Below, one piece after another: positions 61,607 to 64,000 of a stretch of DNA of 64,000 nt. Made by a program: the position numbers and the translations under genes. The notes below the pieces were generated by a model. The model saw only the letters and a program-made list of their open reading frames with translations, ran no database searches and was not told the origin of the DNA. Positions within the stretch are counted from its first letter, which is position 1. Every line of letters begins with the position of its first letter. Source of the stretch: Tractidigestivibacter montrealensis (GTDB lineage: Bacteria; Actinomycetota; Coriobacteriia; Coriobacteriales; Atopobiaceae); NCBI RefSeq assembly GCF_024741235.1, contig NZ_JANSKA010000001.1:186001-250000 (forward strand), in the 5' to 3' direction.

Positions 61607-64000
61607 TCAGCTCCGGGCAGGCGCCCCCAGCTCCTCGGCCAAGTACCGCCCGGTCACCGAGGCCGCGCACCCAGCAACCTCCTCCGGCGCCCCGGCGCAC
61701 ACGATGCGGCCGCCCTCCTCGCCGCCGCCCAGACCCACGTCAATCACGTAGTCGGCGTTGGCAATCATGTCCAGGTCGTGCTCAATCACCACCACGGTTG
61801 CGCCGTGCTCCACCAGCCCCTGCAGCACGCCGAGAAGCACCTCAACGTCGAGCGGGTGCAGGCCAATCGTAGGCTCGTCGAAGACGAAGAGCGTGCCCTC
61901 CTGGCTGCGGCCGATCTCGCTCGAGAGCTTGAGGCGCTGAGCCTCTCCGCCAGAGAGCGCCGGCGTGGCCTCGCCCAGCGTGAGGTAGCCCAGGCCAATG
62001 TCCGAGAGCGTCTGCAGCTTGGCCGCCACACGGCGCAGCCGGCCAAGCCGCCCCAGCGCCTCGTCCACGGTCATCTCCATGAGCTGCGGCAGGCTCAAGT
62101 AGTCGCCCTTCTCGCCACCTGCGCCACGCGTGGTGTGCCGGCGGACCTCCCATGCCGTCTGCGCATAACGCGAGCCGTGGCAGTCTGGGCAGTCAATCTC
62201 GACATCGGGAAGAAACTGCACGTCAAGCGATATAGTTCCCGTTCCGTCGCAGGTGGGGCACCGGAGCGACCCCGTGTTGTACGAGAAGTCCCCCGCATGC
62301 AGGCCGCGGGCCTTGGCGTCGGTGGTCTGGGCGAAGGCGCGACGCAGGTCGTCCATCACGCCCGAGTACGTGGCCACCGTCGAGCGCACGTTCGCGCCGA
62401 TGGGCGTGGAGTCGATGAGGCACACGCGCCGAATGCCGGGCGCGTCGCAGGTGCGCACATGCGCGGGCAGCGCCTCCCCCGCAATGCCCGCCTGGAGCGC
62501 GGGCACCAGGCTCTCGAGCACCAGCGTCGTCTTGCCCGATCCCGAGACGCCTGTCACGGCCACCATGCGACCCTGCGGCATGTCAACGGAGAGCGGTCGC
62601 ACGGTGTGGATCTGGCCCGTCTCCAGATGAATGCGCCCCAGGTCAAACATGGCGCTGCTCTCGGCGCGCCGCCGAGTGCGAATCACGCGCTCGCCCGAGA
62701 GGAAGGGCGCTATGCGAGAAGCCCCGTCCCTCTCGACCTCCTCAACGCTCCCCTGGCAGATGATGGTGCCGCCCTTCTCGCCAGAGCCCGGACCCACCTC
62801 AATGAGGTGGTCCGCGTGGCGCAGCACCCGCACGTCGTGGTCGACCACCACGACGGAGTTGCCGTCGGCGAGAAGGTCGTCCACCACGCCGAGAAGCCCC
62901 TCCACGTTCGACGGGTGAAGGCCAATCGACGGCTCGTCGAGCACGTAGAGCACGCCCGTCGTGCGATTGCGCACGGCACGGGCAAGCTGCACGCGCTGTC
63001 GCTCGCCGTTGGAGAGCGTTGAGCTGGCGCGGTCCAGCGCCAGGTAGCCCAGGCCCAGCTGCCTCAGGCGGGCGATGGGCTCGGCCATGGTCGCCACGAT
63101 CTGCTCGGCCATGGGTGCGACCTCGGCCGGCAGCGTCGCCGCCACACCAGGCAGCCACGCGGCAAGCTCATCCAGCGTCAGCGCCGTGGCCTCAGCCAGG
63201 TTGATACCGCGTACCTGCGGGTCTCTCGCCGCGGCCGAGAGTCGCGTGCCGTGGCAGTCCGGGCACGGTCCCTCACGCAGGAACTTGGCGACGCGCTTCA
63301 TGCCCTTCTCGTCCTTCACGCGGGCAAGCGCGTTCTCGACGGAGTAGACGGCGCTGTAGTAGGTGAAGTCCATCTCGCCGGCGGTATTGGTCTTCTCGTT
63401 GTGATAGAGAAGGTGGTGCTTCTCGGCGGGACCGTGCAGGACGAACTCGCGCTCCTGCGGCGTGAGGTCGCGAAAGGGGATGTTTGTGCGAACGCCTGAG
63501 TCACGTGCGATGTCTGCCATGAGGCTCCACATGAGACTTCCCCAGGGCTTGACCGCACCCTCGTCGATGCTGAGGCTCTCGTCCGGCACGAGCGTGGACT
63601 CATCGACCACGCGAGAAACGCCGGTCCCGCCGCAGGTGGGACAGGCACCAGTCGAGTTGAAGGCCAGCTCCTCTGCACCGCGGCCATAGAACTTCTCGCC
63701 GCACACGGGGCAGACGATGGGCTGCTCAAGGGCAACGTTCATGGTTGGCGGGCAACGGTGGCCGTTTGGGCAGGTGTACGAGCCCACGCGCGAGAAGAGC
63801 AGGCGTAGGCCGTTCAACAGCTCGGTCGAGGTGCCAAAGGTCGAGCGGACGCCCGGCACCCCCGGGCGCTGGCGCAGCGCAAGGGCGGCAGGCACGTGCT
63901 CGACAAGGTCCACGTCGGCGCGGTTAGACTGCGTGAGGCGCCGGCGGGTGTAGGTCGAGAGCGCCTCGAGATAGCGGCGGCTGCCCTCGGCGTAGAGCAC
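61607..64000 (-). CDS. UvrA paralogue (ABC excinuclease subunit A type), 5' end outside the window
   Basis: 797 residues are visible; the N-terminus, including the first Walker A, lies beyond 64000. Seen: YAEGSRRYLEALSTY (just after Walker A in UvrA), zinc fingers CPVCG...CPTCGGTG and CPTCDGTG...CPDCHGSR, the first ABC signature TLSNGERQRVQLA with VLDEPSIGLHP, the second Walker A GVSGSGKTTL, and the second signature ALSGGEAQRLKL with FDEPTIGLHP. The total would be near 840-850, shorter than housekeeping UvrA (about 940), as in UvrA2-type paralogues linked to drug tolerance or DNA damage. Housekeeping or accessory role is undecided. It converges on nothing and is followed by the tandem hairpin array. 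Confidence 0.88.
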   Translation of the reverse strand: MLYAEGSRRYLEALSTYTRRRLTQSNRADVDLVEHVPAALALRQRPGVPGVRSTFGTSTELLNGLRLLFSRVGSYTCPNGHRCPPTMNVALEQPIVCPVCGEKFYGRGAEELAFNSTGACPTCGGTGVSRVVDESTLVPDESLSIDEGAVKPWGSLMWSLMADIARDSGVRTNIPFRDLTPQEREFVLHGPAEKHHLLYHNEKTNTAGEMDFTYYSAVYSVENALARVKDEKGMKRVAKFLREGPCPDCHGTRLSAAARDPQVRGINLAEATALTLDELAAWLPGVAATLPAEVAPMAEQIVATMAEPIARLRQLGLGYLALDRASSTLSNGERQRVQLARAVRNRTTGVLYVLDEPSIGLHPSNVEGLLGVVDDLLADGNSVVVVDHDVRVLRHADHLIEVGPGSGEKGGTIICQGSVEEVERDGASRIAPFLSGERVIRTRRRAESSAMFDLGRIHLETGQIHTVRPLSVDMPQGRMVAVTGVSGSGKTTLVLESLVPALQAGIAGEALPAHVRTCDAPGIRRVCLIDSTPIGANVRSTVATYSGVMDDLRRAFAQTTDAKARGLHAGDFSYNTGSLRCPTCDGTGTISLDVQFLPDVEIDCPDCHGSRYAQTAWEVRRHTTRGAGGEKGDYLSLPQLMEMTVDEALGRLGRLRRVAAKLQTLSDIGLGYLTLGEATPALSGGEAQRLKLSSEIGRSQEGTLFVFDEPTIGLHPLDVEVLLGVLQGLVEHGATVVVIEHDLDMIANADYVIDVGLGGGEEGGRIVCAGAPEEVAGCAASVTGRYLAEELGAPARS

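Noticed and set aside
60329-63022. An 897-codon plus-strand open frame spanning GH2 and the UvrA paralogue
   Set aside because: It crosses two confirmed genes and the hairpin array on the other strand and shows no domain.

Overview
The window looks like the chromosome of an anaerobic, high-GC actinobacterium. The gene set points to the Coriobacteriia, perhaps a relative of Olsenella or Atopobium, but that placement is inferred from gene content and not from a marker gene. The supporting features are an oxygen-sensitive metabolism (pyruvate formate-lyase with its activase, an [FeFe] hydrogenase, an FNR-type iron-sulfur regulator), a NifU-like/GGGtGRT gene pair, strong GGAGG ribosome sites and GC-rich third codon positions. 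No rRNA, tRNA, phage or CRISPR locus was seen.

Region by region. 0-4.5 kb: a partial adenine deaminase, a membrane protein with repeated threonine motifs, a CobW GTPase, RsmJ and an ABC ATPase. 4.7-11.2 kb: threonine deaminase facing a leuA-leuC-leuD-leuB operon that starts with a leucine-rich leader peptide and an attenuator hairpin. 11.8-30 kb: mostly single housekeeping genes (SDR, NudC-like, DegV, DMT exporter, NifU-like/GGGtGRT, MIP channel, MurI, FKBP), a two-gene hydrogenase/flavoprotein operon, MetY, FumC, a SixA-CHAD fusion and a hydrolase with a histone-H1-like tail.

30.3-40.8 kb: an eight-gene minus-strand operon, the most interesting system here. It has the four Dlt-type functions: an adenylation ligase, a carrier protein, membrane O-acyltransferases and SGNH/DltD-like proteins. 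To these it adds a type III PLP decarboxylase, and the MBOAT-SGNH pair is duplicated with signs of gene conversion. Ligase, carrier and decarboxylase together resemble the BtrJ/BtrI/BtrK trio of butirosin synthesis. I infer that an amino acid is loaded on the carrier, decarboxylated there, and passed across the membrane to a surface glycopolymer as an amine-bearing acyl group. A divergent ATP-grasp ligase and acetyltransferase lie next to it.

41-51.5 kb: nitroreductase, small membrane proteins, the scar of a deletion joining an ABC transporter remnant to an AraC remnant, a cupin, an FNR-like regulator, and pflA-pflB behind a perfect FNR box placed exactly as in a class II promoter. 51.7-59.2 kb: a lower-GC lic-type beta-glucoside PTS operon (LicR-like regulator, IIA, IIB, IIC, GH4 phospho-glucosidase, a RarA-C-like protein and an amber-interrupted MFS exporter), bracketed by two copies of an 80-bp inverted-repeat element. 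59.4-64 kb: a GH2 glycosidase, a tandem hairpin array and a partial UvrA paralogue.

The intergenic DNA is rich in palindromic repeats. The most striking is a 248-bp element present at 11.4 and 48.1 kb. It has two 40-bp tandem units on each side, inverted about a 124-bp AT-rich core, and base changes between the two loci preserve the pairing.
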